Shown piece after piece: positions 5,105-13,590 of a DNA stretch of 20,617 nucleotides. The position numbers and the translations under genes were made by a program. Numbering within the stretch: position 1 is the first letter of the stretch; each line of letters opens with the position of its first letter. The stretch is taken from assembly GCA_044339595.1 (NCBI GenBank), contig JBIIVF010000031.1, positions 1 through 20,617 of the forward strand. The letters run 5' to 3'. The DNA comes from CAZTGZ01 sp044339595 (GTDB taxonomy: Bacteria > Bacteroidota > Bacteroidia > NS11-12g > UBA9320). The notes under the pieces are model-generated. The model was given only the letters and a program-made list of their open reading frames with translations, had not been told where the DNA came from and did no database searches.

Positions 5105-7495
5105 ATGATAGATTCGGTCAAACAAAAAGAGATTTGCTTTCATTGCGGTGACATTGTAATAAGGGCAGTAAATCGTGGCGACAAGACCTTCTGTTGCGAT
5201 GGATGTTCTACCGTACATAAGATTTTGGTGGAAAACGGTATGGACGATTACTACCGTATGACACAAAATCCGGGAATCAAGGTCACGTCGTCTGATTCGG
5301 AACAATTTGCCTATTTGGATGCACCCGAAATCTCCAATTTGCTGATCGATTTTAAAAACGAAAATCTCGTTAAACTCAGTCTTAAAATCCCAGCTATTCA
5401 TTGCAGTTCTTGCATCTGGTTGCTCGAGAATCTACATTTATTGCATCCCGGTATTTTAAATAGCAGGGTAGATTTTTTGAAAAAGGAATTCACGGCCAAT
5501 ATTGATCCGGAAAAAATAACCATCCGAAAATTGGCAGAATTACTTCGTGACATTGGATATAAACCTGAGATTTCATTACAGGATGAACAGAAATCTAAAT
5601 CATATAGAACGGATAGAGACTTATTGCTGAAATTGGCGGTGGCCGGTTTTTGTTTCGGCAATATCATGTTATTGAGTTTCCCTGAATACTTTGGAATGTC
5701 TTTAAAGGAGGATGCGTCGTTTTATCGATTCTTCTCCTACATCAATTTATTATTGGGCGTGCCTGTGTTGCTTTATTCAGCATCTGATTATTTTACCTCG
5801 GCCTACAAAGCGCTTCGAAAGAAAATCATTCACATCAATGTTCCTCTGGCTTTAGGAATGGTGGCTCTTTTTGCCCGCAGTGTTTATGAAATCTTATGGG
5901 AAGCCGGTCCTGGATACATGGATTCATTTAGCGGCTTGCTCTTCTTTTTACTAGCCGGGAAGTGGTTTCAGAATTATACCTATGAACATCTCAATTTTGA
6001 ACGTGACTATAAGAGTTATTTTCCATTGGCTGTGACCATTTTTAAGGATGATCAATGGACGAGCACTTTGTTGAGCAATATCCATAAAGGCGACCGATTG
6101 AAGATTAGAAATGGGGAATTAATACCGGCAGACGCAATTGTCTTTAATGGGGATGCCTATATTGATTATAGTTTTGTGACCGGTGAATCGGTGCCTGTTC
6201 ACAAGGTTTTAGGTGAAATTGTTTATGGAGGGGGCCGCCAATTGGGTGGAGCCATAGAAGTTGAAATTTTAAAGGAAGTTTCTCAAAGTCAGCTTACTAA
6301 GATATGGAATAGTCAAGGAGATAATCTCAACCAATCTCGGCTTACATCCTTTTCTGAGCTCATTAGCAAATACTTCACTATAGCATTGATAGCCATCGCT
6401 TTCATAACCTTAATCGTATGGAGTTTTATCGACCTTTCGATTGGTTTTTTTGCCTTTACTTCTGTGTTAATTGTGGCCTGTCCGTGTGCTCTTGCACTGT
6501 CCTCACCGTTGGCTTTGGGCAATACGCTTCGTCTTTTGGGAAGTCGAGGATTTTATCTTAAGAATGCACAAGTTTTGGAGCAATTGGCCAGAGTAAATCA
6601 TATAGTATTTGACAAAACCGGTACTTTAACCACTCCACAGGAATTTGAAGTTCAGTATGTGGGAGATTTCGCCAATGATATATTTTTCAGTGCTGTTAAA
6701 TCCTTGGTAGATCAAAGTCAGCATCCTTACAGCAGAGCCATAAGTGGGAAATTGCAAAATTATAAGTTGATCAAGGTTGATCAGTTTGCCGAGATTTCAG
6801 GATCCGGTATTCAAGGAACCATCGAATCGGTTGGATTCTTAAAATTGGGCAGTGCAAGCTTTTGTGGTGCACTGAACACAAGAGATTATGCCGGAGTTTA
6901 TGTGAGTGTTAATGGCATTGTGATGGGGCATTTTTCTATTAAAAATCATTACAGGTCATTCATAACCAAGTTGTTAAAAAGGTTGGGTGTTCGATACAAA
7001 ATCAGCGTATTATCCGGAGATACGGCCCGCGAGAAACATGGTTTGATGCAGGTTTGGAATGGGTTTCAACAAGTATTTTTTGGTCAAACTCCAGAAGATA
7101 AAAAGAATAGAATTTCTGAATTGAGCCAAAAAGGGGATGTCGTTATGATGGTGGGCGATGGACTGAATGACGCCGGCGCATTGATGAGTAGTGATGTAGG
7201 GGTTGTGATTGCAGAAAATGCCAGTCAATTTACTCCTGCCGCCAAAGGAATTATCATGTCTGAAAAACTCCCGGAATTGAATCGTATGCTGAGGTTGTGT
7301 GTCAAAACACTTCAAACCATCCGAATAAGTTTTGGCATTTCTCTTATGTACAATTTAGTCGGATTGTATTTTGCAGTGCAGGGACAATTATCACCTGTAA
7401 TAGCGGCCATTCTGATGCCATTGAGTTCTATCACCGTGGTTTTGTTCAATACCTTTTACACCAATTATATGGCCCATAAATTAAAATTGAGATGA
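5105..7495 (+). CDS. ccoI: cbb3 oxidase-associated copper-transporting P1B-type ATPase
   Basis: CcoI (FixI) moves Cu(I) across the inner membrane for assembly of the CuB centre of cbb3 oxidase. The 796-residue protein has the expected domains in order. An N-terminal cysteine module has C11-x-x-C14 and C30-C-x-x-C34. A heavy-metal-associated domain follows with C100-S-S-C103. After membrane segments come the actuator motif TGESVP, the transport motif C459-P-C461 in the sixth helix region, the phosphorylation motif DKTGTLT (D503), the HP motif in SQHPYSRA and the hinge GDGLNDA (684-690). The usual hinge Ile is Leu here. The gene is first in the cbb3 operon and overlaps ccoS by ATGA at 7492-7495. 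The cysteine module and position separate it from a general copper-efflux CopA. Confidence 0.95.
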   Translation: MIDSVKQKEICFHCGDIVIRAVNRGDKTFCCDGCSTVHKILVENGMDDYYRMTQNPGIKVTSSDSEQFAYLDAPEISNLLIDFKNENLVKLSLKIPAIHCSSCIWLLENLHLLHPGILNSRVDFLKKEFTANIDPEKITIRKLAELLRDIGYKPEISLQDEQKSKSYRTDRDLLLKLAVAGFCFGNIMLLSFPEYFGMSLKEDASFYRFFSYINLLLGVPVLLYSASDYFTSAYKALRKKIIHINVPLALGMVALFARSVYEILWEAGPGYMDSFSGLLFFLLAGKWFQNYTYEHLNFERDYKSYFPLAVTIFKDDQWTSTLLSNIHKGDRLKIRNGELIPADAIVFNGDAYIDYSFVTGESVPVHKVLGEIVYGGGRQLGGAIEVEILKEVSQSQLTKIWNSQGDNLNQSRLTSFSELISKYFTIALIAIAFITLIVWSFIDLSIGFFAFTSVLIVACPCALALSSPLALGNTLRLLGSRGFYLKNAQVLEQLARVNHIVFDKTGTLTTPQEFEVQYVGDFANDIFFSAVKSLVDQSQHPYSRAISGKLQNYKLIKVDQFAEISGSGIQGTIESVGFLKLGSASFCGALNTRDYAGVYVSVNGIVMGHFSIKNHYRSFITKLLKRLGVRYKISVLSGDTAREKHGLMQVWNGFQQVFFGQTPEDKKNRISELSQKGDVVMMVGDGLNDAGALMSSDVGVVIAENASQFTPAAKGIIMSEKLPELNRMLRLCVKTLQTIRISFGISLMYNLVGLYFAVQGQLSPVIAAILMPLSSITVVLFNTFYTNYMAHKLKLR

Positions 7496-7653
7496 GCGTA
7501 ATATTTATACTAATCGGATGCAGTATTTCATTGGCCCTGATATTTTTGGGTGCCTTTTTCTGGACAGTAAAATCCGGACAGAATGATGACTTACATACCC
7601 CTTCTGTCAGAATGCTGTTTGACGACAAGCCTAAAAAAAATAACCATAATTAA
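7492..7653 (+). CDS. ccoS: cbb3 oxidase maturation protein CcoS
   Basis: A 53-residue single-span membrane protein needed in known systems for inserting cofactors (haem b and CuB) into the CcoN subunit. The product starts MSVIFILIGCSISLALIFLG, has one hydrophobic helix at about residues 3-25, and then the family signature FFWTVKSGQNDDLHTPSVRM followed by LFDD. The C-terminus is a short Lys/Asn-rich tail. The start ATG overlaps the ccoI stop (ATGA), and the stop TAA at 7651-7653 is 13 bases before the ccoNO start. Length and motif match the family well. Confidence 0.93.
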   Translation: MSVIFILIGCSISLALIFLGAFFWTVKSGQNDDLHTPSVRMLFDDKPKKNNHN

Positions 7654-7666
7654 TTATATCGATACC

Positions 7667-9841
7667 ATGCAAAAAGAACAGTTTTATTACGACAATCGAA
7701 TTGTCAAAAATTTTGCCATCGCAACTGTGTTTTGGGGCATTATTGGAATGCTGGTTGGGGTGATTATTGCCACACAGCTTTTTTATCCTGAGTTGAACTA
7801 TACTCAGTACCTCACTTTTGGTAGAATCAGACCCCTGCATACCAATGCAGTGATTTTTGCTTTTGTTGGAAATGCCATTTTTATGGGAGTGTATTATTCA
7901 CTGCAGCGTTTGCTCAAAGCCAGAATGTTCAGCGACACGCTGAGCAATATACATTTCTGGGGATGGCAGCTCATCATTGTGGCAGCAGCTTTAACGCTTC
8001 CATTAGGGATTACTACGTCTAAGGAATATGCAGAACTTGAGTGGCCTATCGACATAGCTATTGCATTGATCTGGGTGGTATTTGGAATAAATATGGTTGG
8101 AACCATTATCAAACGTAGGGAGAAACACCTGTATGTGGCCATTTGGTTTTACATTGCCACGTTTGTAACTGTTGCCTTGTTACACATTGTGAACTCTTTT
8201 GAATTGCCTATAAGCTTTATGAAAAGCTACAGTTGGTATGCAGGGGTTCAAGATGCTTTGGTTCAGTGGTGGTACGGACACAATGCAGTTGCATTCTTTT
8301 TGACTACACCTTTTCTTGGTCTCATGTATTATTTCATGCCTAAAATGGCCGAAAGACCGGTGTATTCTTACAAACTGTCGATCTTGCACTTTTGGTCGCT
8401 CATATTTTTATATATCTGGGCCGGACCTCACCATTTGTTATACAGTTCATTGCCGGATTGGGCCCAAACCCTGGGTGTTGCCTTCTCGATTATGTTAATT
8501 GCTCCTTCATGGGGTGGTATGTTAAACGGTTTACTGACTTTAAGAGGCGCCTGGGATAAAGTTCGGGATGATGTATTGCTTAAATTTATGGTTGTCGGAA
8601 TCACCTGTTATGGTATGGCCACGTTTGAAGGACCGATGCTTTCATTGAAAAACATCAATGCCATTGCGCACTTTACGGATTGGATTGTTAGTCACGTGCA
8701 CGTGGGCGCTCTTGGTTGGAATGGTTTCCTCACCTTTGCCATGCTCTATTGGATTGTTCCTAAAATCTTCAATACTAACCTCTATAGCCGCAAAGCAGCC
8801 AACACGCACTTTTGGATTGCTACCCTTGGAATTATTCTATATGCAATTCCCATGTATTTCTCTGGTTATACCCAAGGTTTGATGTGGAAAGAGTTTACAG
8901 AAGAAGGATTGTTGAGATATGGAAACTTCCTTGATACCACCATTCGAATCCTTCCTATGCATATGTTAAGAGCATTGGGTGGATTCCTTTATTGGACCGG
9001 TGCTATCATTATGGCATGGAACCTCATCAAAACGGCTAAGAGTGGTCAACTGATTAAAAATGAGGCAGCAGAAGCCTATCCATTGACCTCAGTGAATGAA
9101 CCTGTTAGTAAAGACGATGCACATTGGCACCGTTGGATTGAAAGAAGACCTATCCAAATGGTCATTGCTTCTTTGGTGATGATATTAATCGGTACCATTT
9201 TCGAATTTGTTCCGATGTTTTTAGTGAAAAGCAATGTTAAAACCATTGAGAGTGTAAAACCATACACCCCACTTGAATTGGAAGGTCGTGATTTATATAT
9301 ACGAGAAGGTTGTAACAACTGCCACTCTCAGCTAGTAAGGCCATTCAGAAGTGAAACAGAGCGTTATGGTGAATACTCCAAATCAGGAGAATATGTTTAT
9401 GATCATCCATTTTTATGGGGCTCAAAGAGAACCGGACCGGATTTGGCGCGTGAAGGGAATAAAACAAGCCGGGCATACAAAAGTGCGGCATGGCATTTTC
9501 AGCACATGAAAGATCCAAATAGTACTTCACCTAGATCCATCATGCCAAAATATGACTGGTTCTATACTTCTGCGCTGAACACTTCTCAAACAGAAGATAA
9601 AATCAATGCAATGAGAACACTTGGTGTGGATTATCCAAAAGGATATGAAAAAATGGCTTTGGCTGATTTGAAAGCACAAGCTCAAACCATTTCGGATGAA
9701 CTCAAAAAGGAAGGTCTTGATTTAGATCCTGAAGCCGGAATAAAACTGGAAGAGAGTGAAATTGTGGCTTTGATAGCCTACCTGCAGAAATTGGGTAGAG
9801 ATATCAAGCCTGAAAGTAAAACAACACAATTAACCAAGTAA
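7667..9841 (+). CDS. ccoNO: Fused cbb3-type cytochrome c oxidase subunits I and II
   Basis: This 724-residue protein joins the catalytic haem-copper subunit CcoN to the mono-haem cytochrome c subunit CcoO, an arrangement typical of Bacteroidota. It reduces O2 to water at high affinity in the inner membrane and pumps protons. CcoN (about residues 1-460) shows candidate ligands H58 for the low-spin haem, H205 (WYGHN) and H255/H256 (GPHH) for CuB, H343 and H345 (SHVHVG) for the haems, and Y249 near the position of the cross-linked Tyr. After a linker and a membrane helix (about 507-525), CcoO has C549-N-N-C552-H553, a conserved GSKRTGPDL and probable axial M626 (SIMPKYDW). The ATG at 7667 is preferred to an upstream ATG at 7583 in the same frame, which would overlap ccoS and add 28 atypical residues. 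Confidence 0.97.
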   Translation: MQKEQFYYDNRIVKNFAIATVFWGIIGMLVGVIIATQLFYPELNYTQYLTFGRIRPLHTNAVIFAFVGNAIFMGVYYSLQRLLKARMFSDTLSNIHFWGWQLIIVAAALTLPLGITTSKEYAELEWPIDIAIALIWVVFGINMVGTIIKRREKHLYVAIWFYIATFVTVALLHIVNSFELPISFMKSYSWYAGVQDALVQWWYGHNAVAFFLTTPFLGLMYYFMPKMAERPVYSYKLSILHFWSLIFLYIWAGPHHLLYSSLPDWAQTLGVAFSIMLIAPSWGGMLNGLLTLRGAWDKVRDDVLLKFMVVGITCYGMATFEGPMLSLKNINAIAHFTDWIVSHVHVGALGWNGFLTFAMLYWIVPKIFNTNLYSRKAANTHFWIATLGIILYAIPMYFSGYTQGLMWKEFTEEGLLRYGNFLDTTIRILPMHMLRALGGFLYWTGAIIMAWNLIKTAKSGQLIKNEAAEAYPLTSVNEPVSKDDAHWHRWIERRPIQMVIASLVMILIGTIFEFVPMFLVKSNVKTIESVKPYTPLELEGRDLYIREGCNNCHSQLVRPFRSETERYGEYSKSGEYVYDHPFLWGSKRTGPDLAREGNKTSRAYKSAAWHFQHMKDPNSTSPRSIMPKYDWFYTSALNTSQTEDKINAMRTLGVDYPKGYEKMALADLKAQAQTISDELKKEGLDLDPEAGIKLEESEIVALIAYLQKLGRDIKPESKTTQLTK

Positions 9842-9845
9842 GCAT

Positions 9846-10028
9846 ATGTTGAGTCAAATGTTAGATAGAATTGAAGGAGCAGACGTATTCGTCATTCTAT
9901 CGCTGTTGATTTTTATTTTATTGTTTGTGGGTGCTTCAGCTTACGTATGGAAGGCTGACAAGGGCCATATTACAAAAATGAGTGAATTACCTTTTAATGA
10001 ATCCAATAACCATTCAGATATATCATGA
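9846..10028 (+). CDS. ccoQ: cbb3 oxidase small subunit CcoQ/FixQ
   Basis: A 60-residue protein with one membrane helix (about residues 13-35, VFVILSLLIFILLFVGASAY) followed by VWKADKGHITKMSELPF, resembling the FixQ tail. CcoQ stabilises the association of the cytochrome subunits in known cbb3 enzymes. It begins 4 bases after the ccoNO stop and overlaps the ccoP start by ATGA at 10025-10028. Position, size and topology support the call; sequence conservation in this family is low. Confidence 0.85.
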   Translation: MLSQMLDRIEGADVFVILSLLIFILLFVGASAYVWKADKGHITKMSELPFNESNNHSDIS

Positions 10029-10951
10029 AAAGACTCGTTAAATATTTTATGTCAGCCGCTGTTATTGCGGCCACTTCCTTGCCTGTATTTAGCCAGGCAA
10101 AGGGAGGTCCGGAGGTCTTTACCACACCTCTACCCATCAATGGAGAAGCGATTATGTATTTGGTCGGACTCGTGGTTTTTATCTTGCTCATATTGGTGTT
10201 CGTACTTTGGAGAATCAGTGCTCACCTGAAGAGTTTTTATAAGGGAGAATTTGACAAAGAAGAGGAAGAATACAAATATCCGTGGGAACGGTTGTTTCAA
10301 TTTAAGCCGGTTTCATCTGATAAAGATGCAATGATGCACCATGAATACGATGGAATTCGTGAACTCGATAATCCTCCTCCACCCTGGTTCATGTTCCTTT
10401 TTTACGGAACCATTGTGTTTGCGGTGGTGTATTTTGTCCGCTACAGCATTACTAAAAACGGGCCATCACAGGAACAGGAATACCTGACAGAACTTGCCGA
10501 TGCCGAAGTGATGCATAAGACCTATCTTGCTAAAGCGGCCAATCTCATCGATGAAAATAGTGTGGTTGTTTTAGCTGAAAAATCAGATATTGGTGCAGGT
10601 GCTGCTGTTTTTAAAGAAAAATGTGCCGTATGCCATTTAGATAAAGGACAGGGCAGTGTTGGTCCAAACCTAACCGATCAATATTGGATTCATGGCGGTG
10701 GCATCAAAGATATTTTCAAAACCATAAAGTACGGTGTTGTTGAAAAAGGTATGCAAAGCTGGCAGAAGGATTTGGATCCCAAGAAAATGCAACAGGTAGC
10801 TAGTTTCATTCTTACATTACAGGGCACAAATCCTCCGGGAGGGAAAGCTCCTCAGGGAGACAAGTATATTCCGGAAGGCGCGCCTGAAGAGTCAGCAACT
10901 GCGTTTACCGATTCTTCAAAAACAGCTCAAACTCCGAAGGAGACCAAATAA
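10025..10951 (+). CDS. ccoP: cbb3 oxidase cytochrome c subunit CcoP, single-haem form
   Basis: CcoP delivers electrons to the catalytic subunit on the periplasmic side. The 308-residue product has an N-terminal signal-like segment (about 8-24), a membrane helix at about 42-64, a FixP_N-like block with the signature HEYDGIRELDNPPPPWF followed by a second helix (about 120-140), and one cytochrome c domain. The haem motif is C200-A-V-C203-H204, with the likely axial Met in EKGMQSW. Classical proteobacterial CcoP has two haem motifs; only one is present here and the length is too short for a second domain. The final 40 or so residues are a Pro/Gly/Lys-rich tail, probably disordered. It starts inside the ccoQ stop and ends 3 bases before ccoG. 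Confidence 0.94.
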   Translation: MKRLVKYFMSAAVIAATSLPVFSQAKGGPEVFTTPLPINGEAIMYLVGLVVFILLILVFVLWRISAHLKSFYKGEFDKEEEEYKYPWERLFQFKPVSSDKDAMMHHEYDGIRELDNPPPPWFMFLFYGTIVFAVVYFVRYSITKNGPSQEQEYLTELADAEVMHKTYLAKAANLIDENSVVVLAEKSDIGAGAAVFKEKCAVCHLDKGQGSVGPNLTDQYWIHGGGIKDIFKTIKYGVVEKGMQSWQKDLDPKKMQQVASFILTLQGTNPPGGKAPQGDKYIPEGAPEESATAFTDSSKTAQTPKETK

Positions 10952-10954
10952 TTA

Positions 10955-12364
10955 ATGTCATCTGACCGCCAACGAACCGAAAACTTCAGAGAACATCTGG
11001 GGAACGTAACCCAATCCGGAAAACGGATTTGGCTTTATCCGAAAATCATAAAAGGGAAATGGTATAAATACCGTTCTTGGTTGAGTTACGCTCTTCTTGT
11101 ATTGCTATTTGCAGGCCCTTGGATTCGAATCAAAGGGAATCCCATTCTACTGCTCAATATCATCGAACGTAAATTCGTAATTTTTGGTAGTCCTTTTTGG
11201 CCTCAAGATTTTTACATTTTTGCTTTTGGATTGGTGGTTGCAATATTATTTGTGGTCCTATTTACGGTCATTTTCGGTCGCATATGGTGCGGATGGGCTT
11301 GTCCTCAGACCATCTTTATGGAAATGGTTTTCAGAAAAATAGAAAACTGGATAGAGGGAAATTCAGTGAGTCAGAAAAAGTTGGATGCCATGCCCTGGAA
11401 TACAGAGAAAATTCTCAAGAAAGGGTCTAAACATCTGATTTTCTATTTGATTTCATTTTTGATTGCCAATACATTTTTGGCTTACATAATAGGTTCAGAC
11501 GCTTTGATCAAAATTATCACGGAGCCTATTGGAATTCACATGGTTGGATTCATTGCTATCATCATCTTTACCTTTGTTTTTTACTTGGTTTTTGCAAAAC
11601 TCAGGGAAATTGTTTGTATCATCATTTGCCCTTACGGAAGATTGCAGGGTGTGATGCTCGATCCCAATTCTGTGGTGGTTGCATACGATTATAAAAGAGG
11701 CGAACCAAGGGGGAAAATTAGAAAAAGTGAGGAACAAACGGATAAGGGAGATTGTATCGATTGTGGCCTTTGTATAGATGTTTGTCCAACGGGGATTGAT
11801 ATTCGAAATGGAACACAGCTCGAATGTATCAATTGCACGGCTTGTATCGATGCTTGTAACCCGGTGATGGAGAAGATCAACAAGCCACAAGGGCTCATAC
11901 GCTTTGATTCGGTGACCAATATTGAAAAAGGAACCGGCTTCAAATGGACCCCAAGAATGATTGGATATTCTGTTTTACTGATTGTTCTCACGATTGTTTT
12001 AGGGTATATATTGGCAACAAGACAAGAAATTGACGCATCCGTTTTGCGATCCCCGGGGTCAAATTTTACCACTGATCAGGAAGGATATGTCACCAATATT
12101 TATAATCTAGAACTGGTGAATAAAACCTTTGAGGACACCCAATTTGATTTGGTAAGTGAAAACAAAGATGCAAAGATTATTTTTATTGATGCAGACCATG
12201 CAGTGCTCGGAGGTGAAGTCGTTAAAAGAGTATTTCTCATAAAAATGCCTCAACAAGCCGTAACGAGAAACAATACCAAACTAAAATTGTCTCTTTATAC
12301 GAATGGAAAATTCAACGCATTTTTAGAAACATCATTTCTTGGACCAATTGCAGGACTAAAATGA
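10955..12364 (+). CDS. ccoG: cbb3 oxidase accessory Fe-S membrane protein CcoG (FixG/RdxA)
   Basis: CcoG is a membrane ferredoxin-like protein reported to act as a cupric reductase that supplies Cu(I) for cbb3 assembly. The 469-residue product has several membrane helices. The conserved WCGWACPQT loop has C112 and C116, and a CIIICPYGRLQGVM segment follows. Next is an 8-Fe ferredoxin domain, with C267, C270, C273, C277 and C291, C294, C297, C301 for two [4Fe-4S] clusters. After one more helix (about 330-350) it ends in an Ig-like domain of about 115 residues, as usual for FixG. It lies between ccoP (3-base gap) and ccoH (ATGA overlap at 12361-12364). All family cysteines are present, so it should be functional. 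Confidence 0.96.
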   Translation: MSSDRQRTENFREHLGNVTQSGKRIWLYPKIIKGKWYKYRSWLSYALLVLLFAGPWIRIKGNPILLLNIIERKFVIFGSPFWPQDFYIFAFGLVVAILFVVLFTVIFGRIWCGWACPQTIFMEMVFRKIENWIEGNSVSQKKLDAMPWNTEKILKKGSKHLIFYLISFLIANTFLAYIIGSDALIKIITEPIGIHMVGFIAIIIFTFVFYLVFAKLREIVCIIICPYGRLQGVMLDPNSVVVAYDYKRGEPRGKIRKSEEQTDKGDCIDCGLCIDVCPTGIDIRNGTQLECINCTACIDACNPVMEKINKPQGLIRFDSVTNIEKGTGFKWTPRMIGYSVLLIVLTIVLGYILATRQEIDASVLRSPGSNFTTDQEGYVTNIYNLELVNKTFEDTQFDLVSENKDAKIIFIDADHAVLGGEVVKRVFLIKMPQQAVTRNNTKLKLSLYTNGKFNAFLETSFLGPIAGLK

Positions 12365-12807
12365 AATTAAACTGGGGACATAAGCTGGTTGTCAGCATGA
12401 CATTATTCATTGCATTTGTGGTTTTTTTGGGAATTCGTATGTGGGGAAATCAGGATTCGATTGAAGAAGATGACTATTATTCAAGAGGACAACGATATGA
12501 AGAGCAAATAGTTAAGGAACGCAATACCAACGAATTAAAGGAACAACCACAGTTGGTTTGGAATCCCAATGGAACTTTTAGCATCACCATGCCGGATAAA
12601 ACTCCAGTATCAAAAGCCAATCTTTTGCTCTATAAACCGGATGCCTCTAATCAAGATAAAACGGTGGATGTGAGCGCTTTGAAAGCTACTCCGTCGGTTA
12701 TGACCGAATTGCAGTTGGAAAAGGGTAAATGGATTGCAAAATTTGAATGGTCTTCCGGGAACAAAGATTATTACCTGGAGAAGGTGTTTTTTGTAGAAAA
12801 TCAATGA
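12361..12807 (+). CDS. ccoH: cbb3 oxidase assembly protein CcoH/FixH
   Basis: CcoH is a small membrane-anchored protein required for stable assembly of cbb3 oxidase. The 148-residue product starts MKLNWGHKLVVSMTLFIAFV, with a single membrane helix (about 8-26), then a segment rich in Asp, Tyr and Glu (EEDDYYSRGQRYEEQI) typical of FixH, and a periplasmic beta-rich domain ending in YYLEKVFFVENQ. It overlaps ccoG upstream and the next gene downstream by ATGA junctions (12361-12364 and 12804-12807), so translation across all three genes is coupled. Placement and the YY-RG-YEEQI signature make the assignment good. Confidence 0.9.
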   Translation: MKLNWGHKLVVSMTLFIAFVVFLGIRMWGNQDSIEEDDYYSRGQRYEEQIVKERNTNELKEQPQLVWNPNGTFSITMPDKTPVSKANLLLYKPDASNQDKTVDVSALKATPSVMTELQLEKGKWIAKFEWSSGNKDYYLEKVFFVENQ

Positions 12808-13520
12808 TTTGGCTGGCGTTCACAACTGGGTTACTCGGTAGTTTGCACTGTGCAGGTATGTGTGGACCTATTGCCATGAGCTTACCTGATTTTGGCCACT
12901 CAGGATTTGCATATTACTGGCAGCGATTTCAATATAACTTCGGACGGATTATTTCATATGCGGCTTTGGGCGCTATAATGGGATTACCCGGTGAATGGAT
13001 TAAACCGGCAGGATGGCAACAATGGCTCAGTATCATTACCGGTGCAGTTTTGATTGTATCTTTCCTATTTACCCAATTAAAAGGGAAAATTAGGCCCTTT
13101 GCCTTTTTACATGAAAAACTGGTTGGAGCTTTGAGCAAATCACTTCAAAATCGTGGTAGTGCAAGTTGGCTGATAACCGGGTTACTCAATGGACTTTTAC
13201 CCTGTGGTCTGGTGTATATTGCCTTGGCAGGAGCCCTCGTGGCAGGAGGGATCGCTGAGGGGGCTATTTATATGGGATTCTTCGGCTTGGGAACATTCCC
13301 AATGATGTTTATTATCAGTGTATCAGGCAGATGGTTGCCATTAAAGATCAGAAGCAGGGTCAAACACGTATTGCCATTTACATCCTTATTCGTGGGAGTG
13401 CTCCTCATTGTGCGAGGAATGAATCTTGGTATTCCATACCTGAGCCCGGAAATCAAAAAGGAACAAGGCAAACAAACCATGGAATGTTGTGATGTTTCTA
13501 AACCGCCAACACCAAAATAG
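12804..13520 (+). CDS. DsbD/UreH-like transmembrane protein (sulfite exporter TauE/SafE annotation family)
   Basis: This 238-residue polytopic protein belongs to the family often labelled sulfite exporter TauE/SafE or UreH-like transmembrane domain, related to the membrane core of DsbD/CcdA. It shows the two hallmark cysteine loops, LGSLHCAGMCGPIAM near residue 15 and LLNGLLPCGLVYIALAG in the middle, with about six hydrophobic helices. The C-terminus carries a CC pair (TMECCDVSK). Members are regularly found at the end of cbb3 operons, where a role in copper or thiol handling during oxidase assembly is suspected; the actual substrate is unproven. The ATG at 12804, overlapping the ccoH stop as ATGA, is chosen over an earlier in-frame start at 12747 lying inside ccoH. 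It is the last gene of the operon. Confidence 0.88.
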   Translation: MIWLAFTTGLLGSLHCAGMCGPIAMSLPDFGHSGFAYYWQRFQYNFGRIISYAALGAIMGLPGEWIKPAGWQQWLSIITGAVLIVSFLFTQLKGKIRPFAFLHEKLVGALSKSLQNRGSASWLITGLLNGLLPCGLVYIALAGALVAGGIAEGAIYMGFFGLGTFPMMFIISVSGRWLPLKIRSRVKHVLPFTSLFVGVLLIVRGMNLGIPYLSPEIKKEQGKQTMECCDVSKPPTPK

Positions 13521-13537
13521 TACTTTTTTGTAAATGA

Positions 13538-13571
13538 TAAAAGGCGGCTGCATGGTGCAGCACGCCTTTTA
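13538..13571. terminator. Bidirectional terminator hairpin between the cbb3 operon and ssb
   Basis: AAAAGGCG-GCTGCA at 13539-13552 pairs with TGCAGC-A-CGCCTTTT at 13556-13570, a 14-pair stem with a TGG loop and one bulged A at 13562. Flanking A and T stretches give a T-rich exit on both strands. It lies 18 bases after the last cbb3 operon gene and 20 bases beyond the ssb stop, so it can end transcription from both sides. Confidence 0.85.
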
Positions 13572-13590
13572 CTAAGAAACTGCAAATCAA

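Noticed and set aside
5036..5401. 121-codon minus-strand open frame over the ccoI promoter and N-terminus
   Set aside because: It is antisense to the conserved cysteine and HMA region of ccoI, and its product has no recognisable motif or composition of its own.
7646..7657. 12-base palindrome ATAATTAATTAT at the ccoS stop
   Set aside because: It is made only of A and T in an AT-rich gap inside an operon, so chance is the simplest explanation.
7583..7666. Extended start for ccoNO
   Set aside because: The extra 28 residues overlap the well-supported ccoS gene and do not resemble CcoN; homologous proteins start near the ATG at 7667.
11505..11520. TTGAT followed by ATCA inside ccoG
   Set aside because: The spacer is 7 bases and the site lies in the middle of a coding sequence.
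12747..12803. Extended start for the last gene of the cbb3 operon
   Set aside because: It lies inside ccoH, and the ATGA junction at 12804 gives a start directly before the first membrane helix.
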